A stretch of 23,119 bases of DNA, taken from positions 1 to 23,119 of IMG/VR virus record IMGVR_UViG_3300044766_000135. One strand, written 5' to 3'. This DNA comes from a virus. Of this stretch, positions 1 through 7,242 are shown in pieces. The position numbers were made by a program, and so were the translations under genes. Under the pieces are notes generated by a model that saw nothing but the letters and a program-made list of their open reading frames with translations, made no database searches and was not told where the DNA came from. Numbering within the stretch: position 1 is the stretch's first letter; each line of letters begins with the position of its first letter.

Positions 1-1
1 T

Positions 2-1723
2 ACCAACCCGACTCCAGAGGAAGAAGACGCGATCAAACAGGTTGATATTCCTACACTGGATGAGATCGCTGCGCGCAAAGAGGAATTGCGGGTCGAGATT
101 TCGGAAGAGAAGGCCCAGCTCGAGCTGTTCTTCGAGAATTGCACGGTGGACATGCCATTCAGCGGTCCCGAAGGTTTGCGAGGTCTCACGCGCATGAACC
201 TGGAGGTGATCGGCAACGCCTATTGGGAGGTGTTGCGAGACAGCATCGGAAAAGTGGCGCAATTCAATCACGTGCCCGCTGAGTCCGTGCGATTGTGGCC
301 AGTCGATGACGAGGTTACCGAAGTTAAGATCAACGTTCGTGTTTCTCCGCTAGCCTGGAAGCAGATTACGGTGCGTAAACGCTTCCGTAGGTTTGTGCAG
401 TGCTGGGAAGCTAACACCAAGGTCGTGTACTTCAAAGAATTCGGAGATTCTCGGTGTGTGTCAGCAGGCACGGGTAGAGTGTACAAGGATCGTGCAGAAT
501 TAGAGGAGATAGAAGGCAAGGACGGTGCTGTAGCTAGAGAAGCTACCGAGATCTTCTGGTTCAAGATCACCTCGTTGCGGACAGCGTACGGCGCTCCTAG
601 ATGGATTGGGACGCTGCTTTCGGTTCTCGGGAATAGACAGAGTGAGGAGGGGAACTTCATCTACTTCGAGAATCGAAGTGTTCCGCCTCTTGCGGTGCTC
701 GTTTCCGGGGGACGTCTGAATAGTGACTCTGTGAAGGCTCTTGAGGAGCATATCAGGAACAACATCAAAGGCTCTCGTAACAATCACAAGATCCTAATTC
801 TTGAAGCAGAGTCAACAAACAGTGTCGGTACGGTTGCTGGAGCCGGCGGTGGTGGTACTCCGTCGCGAATGAAGATCGATATCGTACCGCTGACAGATGC
901 TCAACTGTCAGATGCGCAATTTCAGGCTTATGATGAGCGCAACTTTGACAAAGTCGGGCAGGCTTTTCGTCTTCCGCGACTTCTACGTGGTGATGTGCGA
1001 GATTTTAATCGGTCTACGGCTGTGGCCTCAGTTGATTTCGCCGAAGTTCAGGTGTTCGGTCCTATTCGACAGCAGTTCGATTGGTTGATGAACAAGCATA
1101 TCTTGCCGGTGATTGGGGCGAAGTACCATTTGTTCCGTTCCAACTCTCCCACCGTGCGGGATCCAGATGCGCTGTCTCAGATGATCGAGCGGCTCGTGAA
1201 GGCTTCCGTGTTGACTCCGGGCGAGGGGCGAGCGCTTTGTGCGGCCGTTTTCAACCAAGAGCTGCCGGTTATCGACTCGGCTTGGACCAAGCAGCCTATC
1301 GCTATGAGCATTTCAGGGTGGCAAGTACAGGATGACTTGAATACTCCCGAGAATGAGAAGGAGCGCTACAACACTCGAGAGGTGTTCGATCAGAATGGTG
1401 GGATGAGCGTGCCTGGTGCAGGGTCTACGCAAGAGGCTCTTGGTGTGGATAATGTAGGTAAGGACGTATTCGCCGGAGAGCACGGTGATGAGGTAGATGA
1501 AGAAGAGGACGACGAGGACAGGGACAACGAGGAGGAGGGTTCGGTACGGCGTAGAAAGGCATTAGCCGCTCGGGCGCTCGTGAAACTACACAAGCACTTT
1601 CAAGCTGTAGAACATAGGGAGTTTACCAAGGTAATGGATAAACTCGAACGCGTCGTGGTGAAGCTGCCGAAGGAGCAGATGGAAGCGTTGATGACGCCCG
1701 ACCACGACGAACATAACGGATAG
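2..1723 (+). CDS. Phage portal protein (5' end cut by window)
   Basis: The frame is open from base 2, so the true start lies upstream; the TTG at 86 is only the first in-window start. Portal proteins form the dodecameric ring at the capsid vertex through which DNA is packaged and to which the neck attaches. The call rests on the order of typical portal segments: a hydrophobic FIYFENRSVPPLAVLVSGG stretch, then a HKILILEAE strand, then an AFRLPRLL segment, then a long helix (IRQQFDWLMNKHILPVIG). This layout is familiar from PBSX-type portals. The C-terminal part holds a very acidic tract (DEEEDDEDRDNEEEG, about nt 1495-1540) followed by a basic helical tail. The gene heads the head-assembly cluster, as expected for a portal. 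It ends in TAG, and the last 19 bases are repeated just downstream. Confident in family, less in subfamily. Confidence 0.86.
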   Translation, partial: TNPTPEEEDAIKQVDIPTLDEIAARKEELRVEISEEKAQLELFFENCTVDMPFSGPEGLRGLTRMNLEVIGNAYWEVLRDSIGKVAQFNHVPAESVRLWPVDDEVTEVKINVRVSPLAWKQITVRKRFRRFVQCWEANTKVVYFKEFGDSRCVSAGTGRVYKDRAELEEIEGKDGAVAREATEIFWFKITSLRTAYGAPRWIGTLLSVLGNRQSEEGNFIYFENRSVPPLAVLVSGGRLNSDSVKALEEHIRNNIKGSRNNHKILILEAESTNSVGTVAGAGGGGTPSRMKIDIVPLTDAQLSDAQFQAYDERNFDKVGQAFRLPRLLRGDVRDFNRSTAVASVDFAEVQVFGPIRQQFDWLMNKHILPVIGAKYHLFRSNSPTVRDPDALSQMIERLVKASVLTPGEGRALCAAVFNQELPVIDSAWTKQPIAMSISGWQVQDDLNTPENEKERYNTREVFDQNGGMSVPGAGSTQEALGVDNVGKDVFAGEHGDEVDEEEDDEDRDNEEEGSVRRRKALAARALVKLHKHFQAVEHREFTKVMDKLERVVVKLPKEQMEALMTPDHDEHNG

Positions 1724-1747
1724 TACCGCGACGAACACAACAGATAG
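1705..1747 (+). repeat. Direct repeat spanning the portal stop codon
   Basis: Two 19-bp copies (1705-1723 and 1729-1747) match at 17 of 19 positions with a 24-bp period. Each copy ends in TAG. Because the period is eight codons, the second TAG is in frame with the first, and readthrough would add YRDEHNR, nearly copying the preceding DEHNG. This looks like a tandem duplication of the gene's 3' end. Confidence 0.8.
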
Positions 1748-1781
1748 CGCTACACCGCGCTACGACAACAAGGGAGAAGAA

Positions 1782-2108
1782 ATGTCATTCGCATATATCA
1801 ATAGACCTGAAACTCTAATGTCGATGTTTCCGGGTGAAGCACTTGGGCGTCTAACTAATGGGATCATCGCCGCTGTAGATCGTAGTTTTCACGATGAGCA
1901 CGGCCAGATGAAGAGGGAGATCACCCGAGCGGAGATCAAGGATCGTTTCGCGGCTTGTGTTCATTGGGCGCGAATCCTACGAGGGGACGAGAAGTGGGGT
2001 CTTGATCGCATCATTGGGCAGTTCGACGAGATCATTAAGTGCCACTTGGCGAAGGCTGAGTACAAAATCCCGACACGGGCATTGTGGACGCCAGAAGACG
2101 GTCAATAG
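1782..2108 (+). CDS. Unassigned 108-aa protein of the head cluster
   Basis: A real gene judging by its ATG start with a good Shine-Dalgarno (AGGGAGAAG six or so bases upstream), its position between portal and protease, and its ordinary composition. The product is a small, soluble, mainly helical protein with no signal peptide or membrane segment. It contains an FAACVHWARIL helix and a charged centre (HDEHGQMKREITRAEIKDR). I recognise no domain. Its position suggests a small head-assembly or packaging accessory protein, but that is context only. It ends in TAG and is followed by an 89-bp gap holding a candidate promoter box. Confidence 0.7.
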   Translation: MSFAYINRPETLMSMFPGEALGRLTNGIIAAVDRSFHDEHGQMKREITRAEIKDRFAACVHWARILRGDEKWGLDRIIGQFDEIIKCHLAKAEYKIPTRALWTPEDGQ

Positions 2109-2133
2109 CCTTTGCTTTCGTGCCTGTTCGCAA

Positions 2134-2151
2134 GGTACACTAAGATAGTAA
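2134..2151 (+). promoter_or_regulatory. Candidate promoter box, copy 1
   Basis: An 18-bp segment beginning GGTACACT and ending ATAGTAA. It matches 14 of 18 positions of a segment upstream of the 11742 gene and shares its first eight bases exactly with a segment upstream of the 8448 gene. The GATAGT part resembles a -10 hexamer. No clear -35 is visible. Confidence 0.4.
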
Positions 2152-2163
2152 CCGCAATTGCGG
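2152..2163. promoter_or_regulatory. 12-bp perfect palindrome CCGCAATTGCGG
   Basis: The palindrome directly abuts the candidate promoter box and lies 34 bp before the next start codon. Its placement fits an operator, or it may be the tip of an RNA hairpin. No binding protein is identifiable. Confidence 0.4.
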
Positions 2164-2171
2164 GCCAAATA

Positions 2172-2196
2172 GATATCTTTTTTCGGAGTAAATATC
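2172..2196 (+). promoter_or_regulatory. Weak hairpin with RBS in loop before gene 2198
   Basis: GATAT (2172-2176), followed by C and TTT, can pair with AAATATC (2190-2196) with one bulged base. This leaves the Shine-Dalgarno CGGAG in the loop just before the ATG at 2198. It resembles, in imperfect form, the perfect hairpin upstream of the 7814 gene. Confidence 0.3.
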
Positions 2197-2197
2197 A

Positions 2198-3034
2198 ATG
2201 AGTAACACTCGACACGACGTGCTGCAGAAGATCGAAGGCTGTGTGGTTGGGTTGATCAAGCAGCTTACCCCGGATCCCGAAGAGCAGTGCGTGGCCGCTT
2301 TCGAGAAGCTCGGGCAGCTTGTGCGCATGTCGAAGAGCATGACGACTGCCGACGATGTGACTCCATATTTCACAGCCGGCATTCAAGAGGTGATCTCGCG
2401 GCTCGACGCGTTCCGCACTGGTTTTGCTCGGACGTTCGATCAGGAGAATGCCGACGGACTCGCCAAGGCGTCTTGCTTCAAACTGAAGACCAGCGACCTC
2501 GCTCCTTCAGAATTCGTGCAGTATGCGGGTTCCGTTATTCAGCGTGCCCTCAAGTGCGCCGAGGCGGGTGTTGTTGGCAAGGCTCTCGAGGCACTGCACA
2601 CCTTGGTGAGTGATATCCGGAAAGCAGAGTCTTTTGAGGACTCGGTGGCGGACAAGATCACGGTCACGGTCGATAACGATCCGATGCGCATCGTCGAGAC
2701 CGAGGCCTCTGGAACGACCGCCCCCTCGGGCACGTCGGCACCCCAAGACGCCGCGTCGAATTACGTCACGAATCCGGCCGATGTCGGGGCAGCCGCGCCA
2801 AGCACCGCGCCGAATCCGTCTACGGAAAGCGCTGAGTCCTTGCGTCCGGCCACCCCGGCGGGCGATTCGAATTTCGTGGCCAAGGCCGAAGTGGACGTCG
2901 TGAAGGCTCTGGACTCGATCGTGGGAGCGGTCAGCAAGTTCGATGGCACGAAGAGCATGGTGGACGCAGGCTGGGCTCTGGACCTGAACTCGGCTGAGTT
3001 CCGTCACGGCAACGCTCCTCGCGAGCGGTTCTAA
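2198..3034 (+). CDS. Putative internal head / scaffold-like protein
   Basis: A 278-residue protein of unrecognised family. Residues 1 to about 160 look helical and well folded. About 165-225 is a Thr/Ser/Pro/Ala-rich disordered linker (TEASGTTAPSGTSAPQ onward). A short C-terminal helical segment ends in GWALDL and, at the very end, PRERF-stop. The next large gene (3620) also ends with an Ala/Pro/Ser linker followed by TWPVDL and KPKRF-stop. The capsid protein downstream has no long N-terminal delta domain, so a separate scaffold or core protein is expected in this region. This protein and the 3620 product are the candidates. The start ATG has CGGAG seven bases upstream. Function is inferred from position and architecture only. 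Confidence 0.6.
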   Translation: MSNTRHDVLQKIEGCVVGLIKQLTPDPEEQCVAAFEKLGQLVRMSKSMTTADDVTPYFTAGIQEVISRLDAFRTGFARTFDQENADGLAKASCFKLKTSDLAPSEFVQYAGSVIQRALKCAEAGVVGKALEALHTLVSDIRKAESFEDSVADKITVTVDNDPMRIVETEASGTTAPSGTSAPQDAASNYVTNPADVGAAAPSTAPNPSTESAESLRPATPAGDSNFVAKAEVDVVKALDSIVGAVSKFDGTKSMVDAGWALDLNSAEFRHGNAPRERF

Positions 3035-3049
3035 TAACGGGAGCGGCAC

Positions 3050-3607
3050 GTGGCCGTTCTTGACACAGCTCTAGCAGCGATCAAGAAGACGCTGTCTGAT
3101 CTATCGCTCGGAGACGAGACGTTGCTGGTATCAGTGGCTCTCGTAAGCAAGGAGCGCTTGTCAGGTTCTTCGGTTCCGGGGCCCTCGACAAGGCCTTCAA
3201 CGGGGCCCTCGATAGAGCGTAACGTCAGGGTCTGCAAAACCGAGCAGCTCGGGGAAGAGCGGTACGTACTTGGTGTCGTGCTCGAGCCAGACACAGTAGA
3301 TAGTCAGGGAGATATTTATTCGGCAGAGACAGTACGTCAAACCGCTTACAAGTTCATGGAGGAGTACGAGAACATCGGACTCCAACACAGCGGTCTGATC
3401 AATGACAAGGTCAAGATACTGGAGAGCTGGATTCAGCGCGACGACTCAAACATCGGCGGGCAATTAGTGAAGGCCGGAACGTGGATGTTGGCTGTGAGAG
3501 TTCTGGACGATGAATTGTGGGCGGCAGTTAAGGACGGGCGTATTACAGGATTCTCGATCGGCGGAACCGGAAAGCGCTTGCCGCTTGTTACGTCATCTAT
3601 GGCATAA
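3050..3607 (+). CDS. XkdF-like prohead serine protease (catalytic part)
   Basis: Prohead proteases cleave scaffold and capsid proteins inside the immature head. Residues 74-170 carry the family pattern: VLEPDTVDSQGDIYS, a helix ending KFMEEYENIG, then LQHSG with candidate catalytic His113, and finally ITGFSIGG with candidate Ser169. This fits the XkdF putative-protease family and, more distantly, the HK97 protease layout. Residues 35-56 form a Ser/Pro-rich linker after a short helical N-terminus. The start is GTG at 3050, preceded by GGGAGCGG. At only 185 residues the protein stops soon after the serine loop, in tandem in-frame stops TAA TGA. The usual following strand (EVSLVDRPAN) appears instead at the start of the next gene, in the same frame. 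Confidence 0.8.
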   Translation: MAVLDTALAAIKKTLSDLSLGDETLLVSVALVSKERLSGSSVPGPSTRPSTGPSIERNVRVCKTEQLGEERYVLGVVLEPDTVDSQGDIYSAETVRQTAYKFMEEYENIGLQHSGLINDKVKILESWIQRDDSNIGGQLVKAGTWMLAVRVLDDELWAAVKDGRITGFSIGGTGKRLPLVTSSMA

Positions 3608-3622
3608 TGAGGAGAAGCTATG
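3605..3622 (+). other. In-frame double stop and restart splitting the protease
   Basis: TAA (3605-3607) and TGA (3608-3610) are followed in the same frame by GGA GAA GCT and the ATG at 3620. GAGGAGAAG acts as the ribosome-binding site of the next gene while sitting in frame with both genes. Translational coupling or reinitiation is therefore likely. Confidence 0.8.
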
Positions 3623-5326
3623 CTCGAACTAGTCGCTCAGAATTTGCTGACTGATATCACAACGAAGGAAGTGTCCTTGGTAGACCGTCCGGCGAATCTG
3701 CGCTCGTTCTTGGTACGGAAGCGTCAAGAGGGGGATCCTGTTGCGATCAATCCACTGTTGGCAGCGGATAAAGAGCTTGTTGCGATGGACAAGGCCGACG
3801 AGATTGATAAATTTCAACGCTGTGGATCTTGTGGTGCGTTTTTGCGCCGCGAGGATTTCGCAACGGGTGTTTGTCGACAATGTGAGTCGAAGATTCCTCA
3901 ACACCAACGTGAGCAAGGTGGGGGTGGTGCGGAAAAGGCAGCAGTAGGTGAGGTAGATAAAGCGACTTGGACCACCGCATATGTCAATGATCTGCCGGAT
4001 AGCGCATTTTTGTATGTTGAGGCTGGTGGTGAGAAGGATGAGGGTGGTAAGACTACGCCAAGGTCATTGCGACACTTTCCAGTGAAGGACAAGGACGGCA
4101 AGGCGGATCTTCCGCACGTGCGAAACGCTCTGGCGCGTATTCCACAGTCGAAGGTTTCGGCCGAGGCGAAAGAAAAGGCGAAGGCAAAAGCTGAGCGTAT
4201 GCTTTCTTCGGCGGAGAAGGCAGACACAGAGGTCGTGAAGTTCGAACGCTGCACAGTGTGTGGTGGTTTCTTGCCGAAAGAAGATTTCGCGACAGGCGTG
4301 TGTCCAAAATGTCAGGTGAAGGTTAGCGAGGGTAAAGTGAAAGATACTAAGAAGAATGAAGAACAGGCCGCGGCCGCCCCGGCCGCTCCGGCCGTCGAGG
4401 CCGCTCCGGTCGTCGAGGCCACTCCGGTCGTCGAGGCCGTGAAGGTCGCCCCGGCCGCCCCGGCCGCCCCGGCCGCCCCGGCCGCCCCGGCCGTCGAGGC
4501 CGTGAAAGCCGCCCCGGCCGCCCCGGCCGCCCCGGCCGCCCTGGCCGCCCTGGTAACAAAGGAGAATCCTTGTCCCGCTTGTTGTCCTTCTTCTTCTTCT
4601 TCTTCTTCTTCTTCTTCTTCTTCTGATCAACAAAAACTTCAACCCGCTCTTCGCGCGTCGATTTTGGCTGGGATCAATGCAATTAGTGTGTGTGCGGAAG
4701 CGGCCAAGAGCCTGACGGAAGGAAGCGTCGCGGATATCACTGGTGATTGTTGGTTGCCTTGGGATATTAGAGTGCAGTTGCAAATGATCGACGCGTTGGT
4801 TGATCGGTTGCTGGACGAGTGTATGGGCGGGATCGATTTTGAAGCGACAGCCATTCTGGTGGGGGCCGCAGCCAATGCTTCCAGCGTTGAGAAGGCAGGG
4901 GCCGCGATGGCGTCTTCTCGCCTGCGCAAGTTCACTTCTTGTCACGGTGATATGGGCAGCGCATTCAAGTCGATGCAGAAGGCTCACAAAGAGATGGGTG
5001 ATTTGTTGCACGAGCTTCAGCCTGCTGAGAAGGCGGAGACCGAGAAACAAGCAGTTCCGGCAAGTGTCCCAACTAGCAAGTCGGTTACTCCGCCGGCTGA
5101 GTCAAAGTCGGTGACGGAAATATCAAATAGTGCTTTGCTGAGCAAGCAAGTAGCTGATCTGCAGCGGCTTGTGGCTCAACAGGGTGCTCTGTTGACGAAA
5201 TTTCAGCAGCCGAAGGATTCAAATGTAATTCCTATTGGAGAATTTTCTGGCAATGGTGCTAGAATAAAAGGTGATGTTACGTGGCCAGTTGATCTGGCTG
5301 ATTCGGGAAAGCCTAAAAGGTTCTAG
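3620..5326 (+). CDS. Composite zinc-ribbon head protein with protease C-terminal strand
   Basis: A 568-residue mosaic. Residues 11-35 (TDITTKEVSLVDRPANLRSF) match the conserved end of phage prohead proteases. Two near-identical zinc ribbons follow, C68/C71/C85/C88 and C211/C214/C228/C231, both CX2C-X13-CX2C with EDFATGVC in common. Between them, residues 117-195 hold a conserved phage domain (YVNDLPDSAFLYVE, RSLRHFPVKD, LPHVRNALARIPQS), which I recall as a DUF6582-type domain. Residues 250-312 are Ala/Pro/Val repeats, 318-322 a CPACC cluster and 324-335 twelve serines. A helical region and a short coiled segment (SKQVADLQRLVAQQ) follow, and the protein ends WPVDL ... KPKRF. Probable role: internal scaffold or core protein linked to the protease. 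A strong RBS (GAGGAGAAG) precedes the ATG. Confidence 0.7.
   Translation: MLELVAQNLLTDITTKEVSLVDRPANLRSFLVRKRQEGDPVAINPLLAADKELVAMDKADEIDKFQRCGSCGAFLRREDFATGVCRQCESKIPQHQREQGGGGAEKAAVGEVDKATWTTAYVNDLPDSAFLYVEAGGEKDEGGKTTPRSLRHFPVKDKDGKADLPHVRNALARIPQSKVSAEAKEKAKAKAERMLSSAEKADTEVVKFERCTVCGGFLPKEDFATGVCPKCQVKVSEGKVKDTKKNEEQAAAAPAAPAVEAAPVVEATPVVEAVKVAPAAPAAPAAPAAPAVEAVKAAPAAPAAPAALAALVTKENPCPACCPSSSSSSSSSSSSDQQKLQPALRASILAGINAISVCAEAAKSLTEGSVADITGDCWLPWDIRVQLQMIDALVDRLLDECMGGIDFEATAILVGAAANASSVEKAGAAMASSRLRKFTSCHGDMGSAFKSMQKAHKEMGDLLHELQPAEKAETEKQAVPASVPTSKSVTPPAESKSVTEISNSALLSKQVADLQRLVAQQGALLTKFQQPKDSNVIPIGEFSGNGARIKGDVTWPVDLADSGKPKRF
4368..4550 (+). repeat. GCCCCG-type repeats encoding Ala/Pro/Val linker
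   Basis: Short, imperfect tandem repeats of GCC CCG GCC and GTC GAG GCC encode APAAPA and VVEA motifs in the 3620 gene. The unit is a multiple of three, so length changes keep the frame. They give rise to spurious Gly/Arg-rich open frames on the reverse strand. Confidence 0.85.
4587..4624 (+). repeat. CTT/TCT trinucleotide microsatellite (polyserine)
   Basis: An uninterrupted trinucleotide run about 38 bp long encodes twelve consecutive serines, all as TCT (4589-4624). Perfect codon identity points to recent slippage expansion, and the copy number is likely to vary between isolates without breaking the frame. Confidence 0.95.
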
Positions 5327-5355
5327 TTAAAACATATCGCGAGGAAAGGTGCGCA

Positions 5356-6294
5356 ATGCTTAATAACGAGACACTGTTGCAGAAGGCCGATGCCGCGCTG
5401 GCGGATCTAACCACGGGCGGCGGTTTGCTGCAGCCTGCTCAGGCGCAGAAGTTTCTGCGAGTGCTGATTGATGAGGCCGTGTTGCTGAAGATGGCCACGG
5501 TCACCCCAATGCGCAGCCCCAAGCAGTTGATCGAGAAGATCAAGTTTGGATCTCGCATTCTGCGTGCCGGAACTGAGAATGAGGCGCTTTCGGGGGCCGA
5601 TCGTTCGAAGCCGAATCTGGGCAAGGTCGAGTTGAATGCGCAGTTGTTCAAGGCGGAAGTTCGCCTGAACAACGAAGTGGTCGAGGATTCGATTGAGCGC
5701 GGTCAGCTTCGCCAGACCATCATGCAGTTGATGGCTGAGCAAATCGCTGTGGACATCGACGAGGTTCTCGTCAAGGGTGATACCACGTCGACGGATCCGT
5801 TCCTCGCGCAATTCGACGGTCTGCTCGCGCAGATTGGCTCGAATCAGTACGATCACACTGCCGGTACGGCGAATCGGACGCTCTTCAAGCACATGATGAA
5901 GGCAATGCCCCATCCGTTCATCCGGAACAAGAAGGCGTTGCGGTTCCTCACCTCGATTTCGGCCGAGATTGATTACCGAGATGCTCTCGGTGATCGTGCG
6001 ACGGTGGTTGGTGATCGGATGGTGCAAGAAGATGCGCCGACAATGTACGCTGGCGTGCCAGTGGTGTCGGTCCCCTTGTTCCCTGAGAACATCGGCACCG
6101 GTTCGTACTGCACTGACGCAGTGTTGATCGACCCGAAGAACGTCACTGTTGGCATTTGGCGTGACATTCGCGTCGAGACCGACAAGCTGGTCAGCGAGGG
6201 CGTCCTCCTGATCGTCGCCACCATGCGCTTCGACATGAAGCTGGCTCATGAGCCCGCGTCGGTCAAAGCCATCAACGTCAAGATCAACTCGTAG
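5356..6294 (+). CDS. Major capsid protein, HK97 fold
   Basis: A 312-residue capsid subunit that builds the icosahedral shell. Recognisable capsid segments are an N-terminal helix followed by FLRVLIDEAVLLKMATV, an extended E-loop-like region with basic and small residues (FGSRILRAGTENEA), and the spine-helix region LNNEVVEDSIERGQLRQTI. Then come VDIDEVLVKGDT, the VGDRMVQEDAPTMYAGVPVV segment typical of the axial domain, and a final strand region (TVGIWRDIRVETD). The N-terminus is short, with no delta domain, so scaffolding must come from another protein. The start ATG at 5356 has GCGAGGAAAGG upstream. It ends TAG TAG and is followed by a strong hairpin terminator, consistent with high, bounded expression. 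Confidence 0.9.
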   Translation: MLNNETLLQKADAALADLTTGGGLLQPAQAQKFLRVLIDEAVLLKMATVTPMRSPKQLIEKIKFGSRILRAGTENEALSGADRSKPNLGKVELNAQLFKAEVRLNNEVVEDSIERGQLRQTIMQLMAEQIAVDIDEVLVKGDTTSTDPFLAQFDGLLAQIGSNQYDHTAGTANRTLFKHMMKAMPHPFIRNKKALRFLTSISAEIDYRDALGDRATVVGDRMVQEDAPTMYAGVPVVSVPLFPENIGTGSYCTDAVLIDPKNVTVGIWRDIRVETDKLVSEGVLLIVATMRFDMKLAHEPASVKAINVKINS

Positions 6295-6304
6295 TAGTTA
6301 GCTT

Positions 6305-6343
6305 ACCGGCGCCTCACTTTCATCGGGGCGCCGGTTCTTCTCC
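6305..6343 (+). terminator. Terminator after capsid gene
   Basis: A perfect 9-bp inverted repeat, ACCGGCGCC (6305-6313) and GGCGCCGGT (6327-6335), with a 13-nt loop, is followed by TCTTCTCC. It lies 10 bp after the capsid stop codon. The U-tract is interrupted, so termination may be partial. Confidence 0.8.
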
Positions 6344-6363
6344 AAAAACCTTTCGTCTCGGAA

Positions 6364-6369
6364 AATAGT
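6364..6369 (+). promoter_or_regulatory. Possible -10 element (AATAGT) before gene 6392
   Basis: AAAATAGTAG lies between the capsid terminator and the RBS of the next gene. It shares AATAGTA with the promoter-like box at 11673. A restart of transcription after the terminator is plausible, but the match is short. Confidence 0.25.
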
Positions 6370-6391
6370 AGATCACAATAGGAGTCTGAAA

Positions 6392-6751
6392 ATGGCCGGT
6401 TCTTACGTTCTTGATAATTTCGCCCTTGTGGCAGGCAGCGCGGGTAGTGCTCATGGTCCCGTGAAGTTCGTGCAAATGACCTTCACCGGTCCCACATACA
6501 ACAAACCGGCTTCTCCAACGCCGTCGGATCCTACGGGCGTGGCGGGTCTTGCGGCCGGTCTGGACAGCTTGACCGGTGACGGGCGAGCGCCCATCGCGGT
6601 TCTGCAGATTGGATCAGGCGGTGACTACGCTCTGCAGTACGAGCCGTTTACGGACCGGCTCGTGATCAAGGTGGCGTCTACCGGCGTCGAGGTCGCGGAC
6701 ACGGTCGATTTGCATGCGGTCACGTTCCGGGCCCTCGTCATCACCGTTTAG
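6392..6751 (+). CDS. Small beta-rich protein, possible head decoration
   Basis: A 119-residue protein with alternating hydrophobic strands (VKFVQMTFTGP, APIAVLQIG, DRLVIKVAST, FRALVITV) and few helices. It has no signal peptide or membrane span. I do not recognise the family. It sits right after the capsid gene, is flanked by terminators on both sides, and has a strong AGGAG RBS, so it forms its own expression unit. That is the usual place and style of a capsid decoration (cement) protein. The role is inferred from position, size and predicted fold only. Confidence 0.6.
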   Translation: MAGSYVLDNFALVAGSAGSAHGPVKFVQMTFTGPTYNKPASPTPSDPTGVAGLAAGLDSLTGDGRAPIAVLQIGSGGDYALQYEPFTDRLVIKVASTGVEVADTVDLHAVTFRALVITV

Positions 6752-6781
6752 TCAGCACTGTCCCGGCTATTAGCTTTCGAT

Positions 6782-6813
6782 AGGCGGGCCGCCTCAAGGT
6801 GTCCCGCCTTTTC
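6782..6813 (+). terminator. Terminator between the two small head genes
   Basis: AGGCGGG (6782-6788) pairs with CCCGCCT (6803-6809) across a 14-nt loop, followed by TTTCG. The next gene's RBS (TATAGGAG) begins a few bases later, so the terminator and the leader of the 6829 gene are nearly contiguous. Confidence 0.75.
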
Positions 6814-6828
6814 GTATAGGAGTTAGCA

Positions 6829-7242
6829 ATGCAGATGCGTTTCAAATTAGCTAGGACCGTTGTGGTCGCCGGTTTCCAAGCAGAGTCCGCTCCGTCAGGT
6901 GCCTCGGCCGCGCATGTTTCGCTGGACGACTGGGTGGCGGATCAAGCAGGGAATCAGCCGACTAGGGGGCATGTCTTGCGTCTCCGGATGCTCGACGTAA
7001 GTGGCGTCGAGCAGTTTGGGGGATCGGTAACGTTCCGTGTGTGGGCAAAGACCTGTAACGGTTTCTACGTGTCAGATCCGCAGGTGTCAGACGGTACAGG
7101 TGATCAGCGGTACTCTTCCTTTTTGACCGGGGACTTGTTTATTCAGGTTCTCTCGTTGTCTACCATAGGCGCTTCTACAGTCACTACCGTTGAGTTTTTG
7201 GTCGACGAGAGTGTAGGGTATTCGGTGGAGTGGGTGTCGTAG
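6829..7242 (+). CDS. Small beta-rich protein of the head cluster
   Basis: A 137-residue protein, unrecognised. It looks like a beta-sandwich: KLARTVVVAGF, HVLRLRMLDVSG, GSVTFRVWAKT, LFIQVLSLST and VEFLVDESVGYSVEWVS alternate polar and hydrophobic residues. It has no signal or membrane segment. It lies between the putative decoration protein and the collagen-like protein. That suggests a second decoration protein or the capsid-binding base for head fibres, which is inference from position. The ATG at 6829 has TAGGAG seven bases upstream; MQM leaves a second possible start two codons later. It ends in TAG. Confidence 0.55.
   Translation: MQMRFKLARTVVVAGFQAESAPSGASAAHVSLDDWVADQAGNQPTRGHVLRLRMLDVSGVEQFGGSVTFRVWAKTCNGFYVSDPQVSDGTGDQRYSSFLTGDLFIQVLSLSTIGASTVTTVEFLVDESVGYSVEWVS

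Noticed and set aside
897-1335. Short forward frames inside the portal gene
   Set aside because: They overlap the portal in other frames, lack RBSs and show no protein-like features.
4064-5050. Long reverse-strand frame rich in Gly/Arg (RGG-like)
   Set aside because: It is the complement of the GCCCCG and TCT repeats in the 3620 gene. It has no RBS and lies fully inside a gene with recognised domains.
5407-6249. 280-codon reverse-strand frame
   Set aside because: Lies wholly within the capsid gene; its composition is that of a shadow frame and it has no start signals.
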